From: Plumapathes pennacea
Lineage: Eukaryota; Cnidaria; Anthozoa; Antipatharia; Myriopathidae
Length of the DNA stretch: 64,000 nt
Direction: 5' to 3'
Assembly: GCA_964036295.1 (NCBI GenBank)
Contig: OZ038468.1
Coordinates: 72,001-136,000 of the forward strand
How positions within the stretch are numbered: the stretch's first letter is position 1; each line of letters opens with the position of its first letter. The notes below the pieces were generated by a model. It ran no database searches, was not told the DNA's origin, and was given only the letters and a program-made list of their open reading frames with translations. Shown piece by piece: positions 1 to 11,951 of the stretch. A program made the translations under genes and the position numbers.

Positions 1-79
1 AATGTCGACTGAGGCTTTTGACTTGGATCAAAATCTGCAAAAAATTCAATCAAATTAAGTCACTCTCACTTACAAATAG

Positions 80-160
80 TTTAACCGATAAAGCAGTGTT
101 CACTGACTTCCAACTCGTGAACTTTCAAAATAAAACCTAAAGGTGTGACGAAAGCTCTGA
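80..160 (+). repeat. Dispersed repeat family A (copy 1)
   Basis: Contains a block reading approximately aaaacctaaaggtgtgac followed by gaaagctct. Similar blocks in the same order occur at about 19375-19460 and 51935-52065 (tcaaatagaacctaagggtgtgacc, then aaatgaaagcttt). Three divergent copies in one window indicate an old interspersed repeat. No coding capacity. Confidence 0.55.
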
Positions 161-169
161 AGGATTCCT

Positions 170-575
170 TTCTACCCGGGGGGGGGTACTCCCATATATT
201 TCCTATATAGGGATGGTCCGCCCGATAGGGTATCATTTTCAGGGTCTTCCGTCTTAAACAGGGTATCAAATTTTACATTTTTGTGTCTTAAACGGGTTAT
301 CTTCCGAAGATTTTCTCCTCTTCCCCCCCCCCCTCAACCACATTTTTGCTCTCGCCATTTTCGCGCGATTTCTTCGTATGCTCCAGTGGAAACGCGTGCA
401 ACTCGGGCTAACTTATCTGAACTTAATCTTGAACAGGGTATCAAATTAGAGCACTTTGTCTTAGACAGGGTAGCAAAATTTCCATTTTTGTGTCTTGAAT
501 AGGGTTAGGGTTTTATAGAGTCAGCGGAACCCCCCTACCCAAATTCCTATGGAATAACCCCCCCCCGGGACTTTC
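170..575. mobile_element. MITE-like element with G/C-rich inverted ends (copy 1)
   Basis: The left end reads cccgggggggggtactccca. The right end, reverse-complemented, reads tcccgggggggggttattcc, so the ends form an imperfect terminal inverted repeat. The interior has repeated phrases of the type 'tcttaaacagggtatca'. A related element lies at about 63438-63792 with the same left end and a similar interior. No transposase frame is present, so this is non-autonomous. Confidence 0.6.
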
Positions 576-3186
576 CAATAGCTGCAGTTGTGTTTATGTT
601 GTAGTTTCGTACATCAAGTTCGATTTTGACGATGAGCCGTGGCACTGATGGTGTTGATACATTTGTTGGCTACAGCTTATTGTCTGCCCTACAAAAGTTT
701 CAGCTGGATGGTTTAGTTTACGAGTCAAAAATACTGCACATGAACAATGTCTCTTGTTTTGTTGTTATGGTAACCTATTCAACCTTAAATGAACATGCAA
801 ATTTCCTCTACCAACGTTTTGGAAATTTATTTTTCCTTGTTAATTGTTGTTCGAAAATAAATATTTGCCGAAGGAGGTTTAAAAAATTATAAATTGTATT
901 TCTCATCTCGCTAAAGATAAACAATTCGCTGAAGTTTAACTCACCATTGCTTTTGATTTAAAAAATCATCTCTGATGTAATTTTCCACTAAACAGCCCCT
1001 TCGTTTTCGTTCATTTATTAAATTTAAAGCAACAAATCCGTTTTCAAATTTTTCTGATACACTGCTGCGTAAATAGCATCTTTTCACATCTTTGTTGGTG
1101 AGATATTTCCACTGTCACCGGTTCCTTTGCGTTGAACTATAAATTGCCAGCTTTTTGCCAGTTTGTGATCAGGCTTAAAAAATATTTTTCTGGCCATATA
1201 AGCATCCTTTCGAAATAGCCTGTTCGCCGGCAAGATCCAATATTTCCGGCCTGTTACATTATAGTTGTTCTGAGTAAACGGCACAACAAGAACCAAGTAC
1301 AAGACACCGGTAATTGCGTTCGTTTCAAAAAACCTTTCGGCTTAGATCACCATTTCATGTTGGCTTACCTTTCTCTGTTTTGTTTGTTGAACCTCTGAGC
1401 AAACGTTCCATCTTCGGAACCGACTGTTAAGCAAGTCCAGTCCATTTAGACAACATAACACCCGGTTTTGTAGTAAGATTTGATGAAAAACAAACTGGTT
1501 TTCATATCGCAATCATGCATCCTGATCTTTTAAACGAATTGTCGAGTAATAAAGCAGAGGTCCGGAAGGCAGACCGTCATACTCAGCGGTCTGGATGGCG
1601 GACAGTTTGCTCAGCATGTGTCAATAACTGTGCGCCAATGAGGCTGTCTTTACACAATAAACCGCTGGTTGATTTGTGTGCGGCTTACTAGCATCTGTGT
1701 GTCGAATTGTTTTTGTCTAACCTGATTAGGCGTATATCATTGCAACAAGTGAATTCTAGGAGCTCGGATTTTACAGTGAAGTTAAAATGACTTGTGATTA
1801 AGGCGAGAAGACAGCTGATATTTCAGGGATAAAATAACGTAAATAGCTTGAAACTAAGTGAATTGAGTCAAGCAAAGACACTGTTAATTGAATGCTTCTA
1901 TTTTGTTGGAAAGACAGTTATTATGAATTTACAGGAAGAGGTCTCGCCAAGAACCAGCTTCAAACAAAACAGTTACCGCGTGATTTGCATTTATGAATGC
2001 GAGACAAAACCTTTGTGATGACGAGTTAAAGTTGAATTTTCTGCGGATTTAAAGTTTGAGCCGTAACTGACAAAAAGACGCGATGGACAATAACCCCTCT
2101 GTCTTCGTAAAATAAGGGATGCAAAGAGCGGCTGTTAAAACTTTAAACTGTCAGTTTGTTTACGTTTCTGTCGTTAACAAAGAAATCCCCCAAAGATTCT
2201 GTTTAAATCTCAGTAAAAGTTCCCGTGCTGCTTAACCAATTTAAATAGGCGCACGTTGTGTCAACACTAAAGCCGTGATCACGAAGTACCATCTAATATT
2301 CTTGTGATTTTGCTACAAAGTGATTCGCTGATATCGAAGCGTAATGCCTTGTTTACTCAGATAGAACTACCTCTCAAACATTTGTAGTGTGTTTTTAGCA
2401 CCTTATCACAGCTCAAGTGAGCAGCAGTGTATCTCTCGTACTTTCTTCATGACGTACCTTGAAAGCTTGGCAGTGTCATCTCAGTGCATGAAATTTACGC
2501 CATGGAAGACCCAGCGTGTGTTATACTCCCGCGGCACGCTACTCAGCGCGTGTCACCCGTCAGGGAGCTGGTGACGACCAGCACTTTAGCGGGTTTCTTT
2601 GTTTCGGCTAAAAACTTGGAGAAGGCTGAGAAATAGGAAAATGGAAACATGACAGAGATTTAAATTACATGGTAAATATACTGTGCATTTGTAGGGTGAG
2701 CTAGAACTCAGGTTTAAAGCGGCCCGGAGCTCTTTTTTAATACAGGTGGTCTTTCAGAAATACATCTTTGTAAGCCGGAAAAAAAAACAACTAAAAGCAC
2801 CAATGACGGGCATCGTGAGCTACCAGCTAACATCAGTCTCTCAAGTGCGCGAGGGGTCAGGTTTGACTAGCTTCAATAGTTTCGACTTCTTTTCATAGAG
2901 GACTCTCTCTCTCCGGCTTCCATCTTCGAGCTAGGATGACTAACTTGAATTTCAAGGCAATTTTTCTAACAATTCAAGGTTTTGGTCCATCAAGTTTGAA
3001 TGTACGCGTGACAACAACGCCGCACTTGATATTTTCAACACAACTTTGATAACACAAGAGTCACCTTTAGCGACGTCACGCCACCCTCAAAGTCACGTGC
3101 TCTAGCAGGTGGTTTTGGTGGCCGTGACAGCTTCGAGTCGAAGATGCCTCCAGAAAACCGAATTTAAACCCAAGATTTACAAGAGT

Positions 3187-3226
3187 ATGGCAAGAATTTC
3201 ACGTGGGACTACCGCATATGGCCTGA
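3187..3226 (+). CDS. Candidate first coding exon of the 931-aa membrane protein
   Basis: An ATG at 3187 opens 13 codons (MARISRGTTAYGL) plus one base, followed at once by a strong donor, GTAAGT. The main exon begins at 4053 with two bases needed to finish a codon, so the phases match. The join would create Asn-Ser-Ser, an N-glycosylation sequon, in the short extracellular/lumenal N-terminus. The main exon has no ATG of its own before the membrane segment, so some upstream start is required. Other upstream exons are possible. Confidence 0.4.
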
Positions 3227-4052
3227 GTAAGTAGTTTTGCATTTGTTCATTTTTAATGATGTAGCATTAGATCGATGTGTACCTTGCACGGAAGAGAGTT
3301 ATAGCACACATACAGCTCGCGTTTGATCCATACGTTTTCCTTTGCCCCGTCAGAGTTTCATTCCGTTGCACTCACAGCTAAATTAATCCCGTAAGTGTTT
3401 GTCAAAACATTGAAAGTATCCCATAAGAAATACCTGCAGCTTTGAAGTACAAGAAAGCGAACTTTGCTTATCGTTTGCGTGCCACCTGCTCCTGTTGTCT
3501 TCAAATCGGACAGTGTTTTAGAACGGAGTTCTATTGTTGTTATTGTATAACTAAATGGTATCGCTTCTTGATCAGGCATTATACTTACTAAGTGCTCAGA
3601 CCAACGTACGTTTTCTAGAAAAGAAACCAAAAACGTCTCCACTGTCCAAGCGTTGCTCTGTTTACTACGATTTTGTCAGATTAGGGGCGTGGTGATTTTG
3701 TTGAAAGAAAACTGTCAAATGTGCAGCAGAAAAAGCTCGTCGTAGGCTCAGATTCGTAGTAATATTTTGTATTCGGTGCGTTATGAAACTTCTTAGCTCC
3801 TGCGAACAAAGTACTAAAGAAACGCGAACAGAACTTGGTCCGGTCGTGACGTCATACTTTCCTTTAGAATTTAAAGGAGCCTTTACCCAAGAACTTCAAA
3901 GGTTCAATTTTAAACTTTAGTAAAATGTCCATTAACTCTGCGTTGTAGTTACGAGTGTGTATAAGATTCTCAAGGCCTTGTAGATTTAAACTAGTGCCCT
4001 GTTTTTGTTGTCTTGATTTCCTTACTGTTGTTCTTCTTCCCTTCTCGTCTAG

Positions 4053-6808
4053 ATTCCTCAAACCGCGAACAAAACGCGGCCAGTTTCCTGCAGAGCGATG
4101 TCGATGACTTGACTGACGCAACCGCGCTCGTTTTTCCCGCCATTGGAGCAGCGCTGATGCTGCTCTTTGGCGGACTTCTGCTGACTACTGCCTTGCGGTG
4201 CAGGCTCAGTGACTCCAAGAAAGGGGATATTGAACGGGCAGATAAAAGGTTTTCCAGGAAAATTTATTTTTACAACACGCCAAATGAGCTCTGCCCGAGA
4301 AGAACGTCTGTGTTTCAGCAGGAAAATAACGATATTGTTGATGCGGTGATGAAAGAATACGGAGCACTCTCGCATTACCAACCTGAAAGAGATCACAATT
4401 CTAACTTTGAGCAGTCCTTCGCTCTCAATCTTTCTCGGCCAGAGATGGTAGACAAGGGAGTGAGCCCCATTGATGAAGACCGCTTGGACTGTGAACACAG
4501 CAGGAGTAGTATCGCTGGCTCAAATTCTCTGCCTCAAGCTCGCAAAGGTGCAGAGTTAGAACAGAAAATTGATATCAGTAATCGCAGGACAGCGGTTTCT
4601 GACGAGAGAAATGAACCGGCTTTTTCAGGAATTGACGTTCGTTCTCGGTGCAGCTTTGACGATGATAGCTTGGAACTGTTTTCCCCTCAACAAGACGAAA
4701 CTAAAGAAGAACAAAACGCACATACAGAAGATGAAAAGAGTGAGAGCCGCCCGCTAACAAAACTCCGTTCTTCCCGTTCTTCAAACAACAGGACAGTGGT
4801 GGACGAAGATCAAGGGACTGTCCCCCTCCCGCTGAGTGAAAAGACGCGCAGCTCATCTTCCAAAGAGAGACGCGTTTCTCTACTGCACAGGAAAAACAGC
4901 AAACGCGCGCGAGAGAAGGCGATAATATCTAAGTATGATCACAGCAGGCCCCGAACGTCAAACTCACAAAGTGGATCGGACGATTCTGTAGACATCGCAA
5001 ACGTTTCATCACATGATGCGTCTGATGCAGCACTTAGACCTCTTAGCAATCCTGCGGGTTCAATTATCCGTTCAAATAACCCGCTGACCAAAGAAAATGT
5101 GCGGCGCTGTGACGCGAGGAGTCCAATGCGCATGTTCGCGCTGGAGAAATGGCTGAGTGAAGTGCAAACGTTTTACCCGTTCCACAGGATCCTTCCAGAA
5201 ATGGAGAACTCTGAGTCAGACAGCACTGAATCAAGATATGCTGGGACGAAGTTACGAAAAGAAAACTTGAGACCAAGCGAGGTTAATGTCGGGCAAGAGC
5301 GTATGCGCAAAACGAGAACGTGGCGGCGCGCCAGAGAAATGCGTCGTCCACACTTTAACAGAGACTTACTCTCCCCACCCTCCCTGGACAACTCCTCAGG
5401 GAGTGATGCAGATGTTGGTGAGTCCAGCGGTAGCTGCTTTCATCGCGTGCGTAGACCGAATTCACTTCACTGTGGCGTGAATACCAGACTTTACACTCGT
5501 GGCTCTGGGGGAGGACAGGAAGCTAAGCAGCGGAGTTTAGATAGAAAGTTGAGCGTTTCAGAGAAAGAAAGGCTCAGTTCACCTCAAGCGACGTGCACTG
5601 GCGGTTTGCGGTGTGATAAAGGAACATATCGTGACGCGCTTTGTCAGGAAGAACCGACAGGAACCTTCAACGATCCAAGTGAAAGTTACCAAATATTAGC
5701 AACGAGGGGACCGGACAAGTCGCACAGCTTCATCGAGCAGCAACTTCGAAGAGCAAGCTACTTCGGCGGAGCACAAATTCTTGCTCAGCCTGAACGAAAG
5801 GATTGTCCTCTCCGAGGAGCCAGCAGTATGGGTGAGCAGGGATCAGCGGACACCAAAGGTAGAGATGCGCAGTACGGCCTTGTTAAAGAACAAGTTAGAG
5901 GAGCCAGCTTCTTCGGCGGAACACAAGCTCTTGCTCAGCCCGAAGGCAGAGATTGTCATCTCCGAGGAGCCAGCGGTTTGGGTGATCAGGGATCAGCGGA
6001 CACCAGAAGTAGACATGCGCATAAAGAGCAACTCAGAGGAGCTAGCTCCTTCTGTGGGACACAAATTTTCGCTCAGTCAGAAAGCAAAGATTTTCCTCTC
6101 CGAGGAGCTAGCAGTCTTGGTGGTCAGGAGACACGCCTGACTGATAATAGTAATGCTGAGCTGAGAGGAGCGAGTGTATTTGGCGGCTCTCAAATCCTGC
6201 GCCAAGTAAAAAAAAGAAAGCCATATCGAACTGGAGCATTAGGTTTAGAAAACGACCAGTTTCAGTCTGAGATAAGCGCTGTGGAGACCAGAAGCGCCAT
6301 CAGCCTGCAGGACCAAGAAGAATTCACCTCGAGTATCACACTCACTGTCGCGCGAGATTCAGATGAAGAAAATTTGCGCTGCGAAACCGACAGTTTGATG
6401 AGCAGGCGGTCGTACAAAACCAGCAGTGCCGTCTCCGTTAAAAGCAGCAACACAGTTATAGCTGCGAAAACCTCAAGTACAGGCACGAAGGAAGAGGAAA
6501 GAGAAGAAGACGTGCCACGTGACCACTCCAATCACAAACGTCTCGACTCTCGAGTAATAGATTGTAGAACGTGGCGTGCGCGAGGGCGCCACGCGAGTTG
6601 CGTGGAAGCACCCAGTGTCCGAGAAGGGTCTGGGGTGAGTTGCGATGACAGACGAACAGCGGTTAGAAGTAATAAAGATGTGCGCTCAAACAGCAAGCTT
6701 TCCAGTGAGAGCATTTTAAACATTGGGAAGGACGCTTCTGTTATGTCGGCTGTTCTTCATGCTTTGCGCCAGGAAAGAGATTTCATCAGAGATAGAAGGA
6801 AAGCGTGA
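4053..6808 (+). CDS. Single-pass membrane protein with long disordered cytoplasmic tail and LRGAS repeats
   Basis: The family is not recognised. The exon begins after a pyrimidine tract ending in TAG at 4050-4052 and stays open to TGA at 6806-6808. Counting from the candidate start at 3187, the protein is 931 residues. A short N-terminus is followed by one hydrophobic segment (about 38-62, containing LVFPAIGAALMLLFGGLLL) and then Arg/Lys, a type III topology as in synaptotagmins. The remaining ~860 residues are Ser/Arg/Glu-rich and look disordered. Residues about 578-725 hold a tandem repeat around L-R-G-A-S-[FYSV]-F-G-G-x-Q. A basic motif, SLDRKLSVSE, resembles KLSV/RLSL motifs just before the C2 domains of the next two genes. 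No C2 domain is visible here. An AATAAA lies at 7028. Role unknown; membership of a synaptotagmin-like cluster is inferred from topology and position. Confidence 0.75.
5741..6200 (+). repeat. Intragenic LRGAS tandem repeat, about 4 units
   Basis: Within the 931-residue frame, the phrase (L/V)R(R/G)AS followed by an FGG-type loop recurs with its Arg at residues 580, 629, 675 and 718 (spacing 49, 46 and 43). Between these lie secondary copies, LRGASSMGEQGS, LRGASGLGDQGS and LRGASSLGGQE. The repeat is visible at both DNA and protein level, so it arose by tandem duplication in frame. Each RRAS/RGAS is a plausible basophilic-kinase site (inference). Confidence 0.85.
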
Positions 6809-7986
6809 TGCACTTATTCGTTCGCTTGTCTCGTTTTAAGCTCAGCACAGGGCGCAGAGAAGTTTGCTCGTTTTCGTGTGGTATGTAGCGCGCCCGCGGT
6901 GAAGTCGTCCTTTCATGAAAACGAGCGAACTTAAAACATTTGTTACTCAGGTGAAAATATCTACGACGTGTAAACATGTCAACAGAGACTTACTTGAGTC
7001 AATAATGACTGTGAAAGTCATACTCGAAATAAATAAACTAAAAAAGAATAGATAACCTGTGTTGTTTCTTAGGTTTACTCATTTTACCGCGCGAACAGCA
7101 TTTCATTTAAAAAATATACTGATATATACTTAATGTGGTAAACTTAAGATCTCTTTGCCATCTTAAGATCTCTGTTATGTTATGTTAAAAGATATGATAT
7201 GTTAGTTATGTTAAAGTTATGTTAAAAGATCAGCTCAAAATAAATGACCCCCTCAACAAGTACTGGAGATACATATATTATTCATGATTTTAAAGCTTGC
7301 GGTATGACCTTATATCTTCCGGGACGAAAGCAATAATAATTTACGAAGCACCAAGCGAAATGTTCGCTGCGAATCTTAAAGGTACGTAAGTTTTTGATAA
7401 AAGCTATGGTTGAATGCGTAGGTTTTTATTGACTTAGATAGTGGGCGTTCTGTTGAATGAAAGGAGTCCCAAAGGGATTTTATTTTAAAGGGCTTTTATG
7501 TTTTGCAAGCGCTCTATTACAATGAATCCATCAAGTCATTATACGTGTAACACGAGTGATAACTCTTTTAAAAGGAAGCTGCATATATCTCGGTCCTTTT
7601 TAAACAATAACCTAATCGCAGTTTCTCAGGAATGCTAACTGTATGTTTGTGAACATTTTGTTATACAGAACCCTCAGGCGCTGATTGCGTGTGCTTGTTA
7701 GCTGCGCGCTGATTGGCTTGTTCACAAGTGCGTGTCACATTTTTCACCCGTGCGGATCGAGTTCTGATGTCAGCAAATCAAAACTCCGTCAGAACATATC
7801 ATTACAATGAAACCCAATAATTACCTGATTCAAATGCAAAACTTTTACTTTTCGTGATTCCGCATACGTGGACATTGCTTTGAAGCGCTCGGCAGAAAAT
7901 GCGATATTTGGAGCCGTGTTCGGCGTACAAACTCCCTTTAACCAGCTCTTTTTATTGATGATACTCGCAAGGAATGTAACGCAAAC
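6809..7986. other. 3' UTR and spacer between the first two membrane-protein genes
   Basis: Overlapping AATAAA signals at 7028-7037 lie about 220 bp after the stop codon and probably end the first transcript. A short AT-rich tandem (gttatgttaaaaga-type) sits at 7170-7230. No exon was seen before the second gene's start at 7987. Confidence 0.5.
7028..7037 (+). terminator. Polyadenylation signals (overlapping AATAAA)
   Basis: AATAAATAAA about 220 bp downstream of the TGA at 6808. Likely cleavage signal for the 931-residue gene. Confidence 0.6.
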
Positions 7987-9013
7987 ATGCCGGTGAGTAC
8001 AGCTTATGTTTACAGTGAAAAACTTTCTTTTCAGTCGGCAGCCGCTTCGCTATTGAGAGCGGCTTTACGCGGTTCTCGCTCGCTAATTTTCTACTCGTGT
8101 TTTTACACAGGAGCCTGGTTTGCTTGGAGTGATTTTAGGGACTGTGCTGGGTTTCCTGGCCGGCGCAAGTGTTGTGTGTATTGCGTATGTGTGCTATAAC
8201 AGGCGCTCAAAGCAATACTCTCCGTCACATCACGATGGAGATAGCCGAGCGGCGGCTATAGGCTACTTCGCTGTGTCGCAAACGCCACCGACAAAGGCGA
8301 CACTGCTACAGCCAAAAGGAAACAAGGACCAGAAAAAATCTGGAGAGGTCTACCCTGAAATTGAGGCTAAGGGAGAAGAGGGCGAAAAGCGCATCAGCGT
8401 CACAGAACCATACGAAGCGGACGCAGTTTGGACGGAGGAGAATGGAGACAGTATCGAACAGGATGAGGTGCCTGAGCTAAATACTTCCCAAGGGAAACAG
8501 GTTAAGAAACCTAAACTGGATAAGCGCCTGAGTTTACCCAGCATGTTCCGATCGAGCGCAGATTTAGTGCATCACAGTCCAGAAGAATTTTTGCGCAAGA
8601 AAACAAAAGGCGTCGAGGAAGCGTGCCAGCTTGAATTCTCGTTGTTTTACGATACAGGAAGCCGAGAGCTTCATGTCACTGTTATTCAGATGACTGGAAT
8701 ACCTATTCCCGACGAGAGTTTCCTCCGTCTTCCAAACTGCAGCGTGAAGATGAGAATTCTACCGGAGATGTTATCGTGGCAGTGGACAAGGAAAATAGCA
8801 AGAACATCCAGTCCTGCGTTTAATGAGACTTTCATTGTACCTGGATTTGTCCACAACAAGCTGCGAGAATGCACTGTACATTTTGTAGCTCTGGACTTTG
8901 ATGATGTTCAGAATAATGTTTATGTTGTTGGAGAGGTTTTTATGCCGCTTTCTGAAGTGCGGGCCAATAGATTGGAAAAAATGGTCAAACGCGTCAACCC
9001 GCTTGCGTTATAA
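7987..9013 (+). CDS. Synaptotagmin-like membrane protein with a single C2 domain
   Basis: Two exons: 7987-7992 and 8111-9013. The first carries only ATG CCG, then the donor GTGAGT. The second follows ...ttttacacag. The phases join to MPEPGLLGVILGTVLGF..., giving 302 residues with a transmembrane helix at about 6-28. A charged linker contains KRLSLPS. A C2 domain spans about residues 180-295 (begins QLEFSLFYDTG, ends VVGEVFMPLSEV). It matches the C2A type. The loop-1 aspartates are largely lost (LPNCSVKM where SDPYVKV is usual), while loop 3 keeps LDFDD, so classical calcium binding is doubtful. The frame stops just after the C2 domain with no donor in sight, so C2B is absent, unlike the neighbour at 11.95 kb. 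Presumably a vesicle or plasma-membrane trafficking protein. Could be a truncated duplicate of that synaptotagmin. Confidence 0.8.
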
Positions 9014-11348
9014 AAACTCTAAAAAACAAGAGTATGAAGCGGACTCACTCGTAAAGCGGAAAAATATTTACGCTTCGCCGCCAAACGGGAAAAAATTTTG
9101 CGCGTAATTATTAAATGCCCCGTGGCCGTAGTTTAATGACCTTGATAAGCAGTGCGTTGGCGATGTGAGACATTGCTCTGGCTGACACTGGAAGACAAAT
9201 TCTATGACAGATGTAACGATTTTTGGCACAAAATCTTGGCCCAGGTGGAGTGTTATGTTTAGATTGATGTTTGTCTGCGCGGATTCCGTCGTGCAGGGTG
9301 CTCTCTGTATGTGATTATATATTTAGTTTAAAGTAAACAAAGTCAATGAAGTTAACATAAAAGGTCTTGCTGTGGCATATTGTTTATTAAACTGGGTGAG
9401 CGATTGTATCTTGAAACCGCAAACAGAAGCTTCAGCGAATGCGGATATTGATAAATTTTTCACTGATTGATATCAGTGGTCAGTTTCGAGGTCATGCACT
9501 CCGTTTCAGCAATGGCTATTTTTATTCTTATATAAACAAGATTAGACAGTGTCACCGCATAGGACCGGCTAACTTATTGAAATTTACGGAATGTGTTAAG
9601 AATGTTCGTCACACTCCCTTTTTAAAAACTGTTCTGCAGGAGTTTTAAGTCACGCACTCACACACGGAAACTTCACGCACGCAAGCGCGCGTGCTCGCAT
9701 ACAAACCACACGCACAGCGACACCTCACGCACGGCACAATATGCGCTACTGTTCTGTGTTGTGGTATAAGTTGCTGGTAATTTTTTGCGATTTTCTTCTG
9801 GACTGGTTTTTGTGGTGGCTCCATTTTGCGACTCGATAATTTGGAGGAGTTTAAACCTTGTCTATTGTAACACCTTCATTTCTTTTACACAGTGGTAGCG
9901 ATTTTTTGCGTGAACTATCGTTGTTGAATCTTCGGAAAACTTACCAGCCACACGGTAATTGTTCTTCTGACTTCCTATTGCTTTCTAAAGTCTAGTCTTA
10001 TGTTAATTTACCGTTTTCTTTGGCTTCTAGGAAGACTGTGAGTGGTCATCTGAAATGCCTCTGTCCGTGACTTCATCTGCCGCTGAGGGGCAAAGACAGG
10101 GTGATGTAACACAACGATTAAGGTAACAGAGATCGAATACCAAGGCTGAAGTCCTCAGAAGACAACTGAATGGTAAACTTTCTTGATTTCAAATTTTAAC
10201 TTTACTACACGAACGCTATCCACCGGCATTCGTGAAAATTGTATAAGTGAATCCGGTGAATTAATGGTTGAGTGAGCTTTTGTTTTGAGCAAGTTATCAG
10301 ATACCGGGTTCTCTTTACTTTACTACATATTTGTGGGTAGAGTTTGTAAGGAGAAAATATAACTTGATCACGTTAGTATTGGATGCCATTTTCTCCTTAC
10401 TGAACTACATATCTGTGGGTAGAGTTTGTAAAGAGAAAATTTAACTTGATCACGTTAGCATTGGATGCCATTTTCTCCTTACTGAACTACATATCTATGG
10501 GTAAAGTTTGTAAAGAGAAAATTTAACTTGATCACGTTAGCATTGGATGCCATTTTCTCCTTACTGAACTACATTTCTGTGGATAGAGTTTGTAAGGAGA
10601 AAATTTAACTTGATCACGTTAGTATTGGATGCCATTTTCTCCGTATAATTTGTAAGGAGAAAATTTAAATTAATCACATGCTATTATCAGATGTCGTGTT
10701 CTCCTTACTATACTACATATTTGTAGTCAGAATTTGAAAGGAGAAAATTCATCTTGAACTATTCAGTAGTTAAAAATGGCGTTTCAACTGGGAAGTAGAT
10801 GTCAAACTGGAATATTGACTGATGAATTTCGAGCGTTTTTTATATCAACCACAGATGCGTATATTGAGATAGTTTAGAGATCTGTTTGCTACATTGCTTA
10901 AGCAGATAAACAGAACTCTCTTGGATTCTCACCTTTACAAAAGTGACACGTGCTTTAATACCGTTGATTTTGAACTAAGAAGCCTTTTAGGCTGTTTCAG
11001 CAAATGTTTATTGGAATTCGTGACAAAAAGAAGATCGCCTTCTGTTCGTAAACTATAGCTGATTTTCGTTGCCAGAAGTCACAACTAGTTCTTTCAAATT
11101 ACCTACAAAAAATAAAGCAGACATTGGTGAAAAATACTTCTCTTCTGACGTGTCGTTAGGGGCTGGACACGAAATGTTTCTCGATATCGCTGCTGTCTGT
11201 GACTAAAGACCAACATCAAAGGCCCATTAAATGTCAGAATGTGATGAACATAAAATATTTTATTTCCCAACTATTTATTTCTGTCATGACAGAGCAAAAC
11301 TCAAATATTGATCACCCAAATATGAGGAGGAATGTCTTTCTGTTAAAC
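9014..11348. other. Spacer with tandem repeat, no gene recognised
   Basis: Contains a CA/CG-rich low-complexity patch (9655-9740) and the ~118-bp tandem array described at 10300-10760. No C2B exon was found here that could extend the single-C2 gene. Confidence 0.45.
10300..10760 (+). repeat. Tandem array, about 118-bp unit, about 4 copies
   Basis: The block ttctccttactgaactacat ... gagtttgtaaagagaaaat ... acttgatcacgttagcattg recurs at about 118-bp spacing (around 10310, 10395, 10480 and 10560, with a shorter copy at 10640). The core resembles the interior of dispersed family B (for example 50465-50620), so the array looks like a local tandem amplification of part of that element. Confidence 0.75.
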
Positions 11349-11617
11349 ATGGCAGAATACTTCCTTTTACGTACTGTTCTATTTTTGCTTCCGAGCTGGG
11401 GGAGCCCAGTGATTTACAATACAACGCAAACTAAATGTCTTGTCACCGGAAATATTACTACCGGCTTCCGCGTCCATGTAACTATCGGACATATTTACTG
11501 TCGTGGGAAGAGAATAAAATCAACTAACTTTTCACAGTGTTGCGAGCATTTCGAGAATAAAGAACTCAACGGAGTGACCGGCAAATTGTCGTGTTATAAG
11601 AAAGACCCGTTTCATAG
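11349..11617 (+). CDS. Candidate exon encoding a secreted Cys-containing segment
   Basis: Low-confidence exon. ATG at 11349 opens 89 codons ending at the donor-like GTAAGA (11618). The start, MAEYFLLRTVLFLLPSWGSP, looks like a signal peptide. The mature part has five cysteines, including a Cys-Cys pair, and three N-glycosylation sequons (NTT, NIT, NFS). If GTAAGA is not used, the frame ends at once (TTTCATAGGTAA). No matching downstream exon was identified. Family unknown. It may belong to a short secreted protein or an alternative 5' exon of the adjacent synaptotagmin. Confidence 0.25.
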
Positions 11618-11951
11618 GTAAGAATTGAAGGAGCAATCTCGTCTGTAATCACCGCGACCTTCCTTCAGCTCGACGCCACGGGTCAACGGCTACATGTCTA
11701 AACATAACATATTAATATAATTTCTTTGACGTCAATTGGCCAGAGAACAATTGGCTCTGCGAACAATGATATTCAAACACTGAACATGTAAAAAAACATG
11801 CTGAAGCTCTGAACGACGTAAGTGCCGGTCAGCCTCCCCAGTCAGAGCGGCTTCCGCGTTGACAACTAAACTACGCGGAGAGTTGCGGCACGGCGAATTC
11901 GCGACAAAGACAACATGGATGTGCCTTAGCTGAGCCACACAGATCCCAAAC

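Larger units (their letters stand above)
1..3186. other. Intergenic left flank, no coding gene recognised
   Basis: I see no convincing exon here. Open frames are short, lack domain signatures and lie in AT-rich or repeat sequence. The stretch holds an inverted-terminal-repeat element (about 170-575) and a short dispersed repeat (about 80-160), both described separately. The rest looks like ordinary non-coding DNA, and its right end is probably the promoter and 5' UTR of the gene that starts near 3.19 kb. Confidence 0.5.

Noticed and set aside
4058..4498. 146-codon antisense frame over the 931-residue gene
   Set aside because: Shadow of the sense exon; no splice sites or domain.
7987..8199. 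Unspliced 70-codon reading from the ATG at 7987
   Set aside because: GTGAGT directly after ATG CCG and a clean acceptor at 8110 show that this is an intron; splicing gives the C2 protein.
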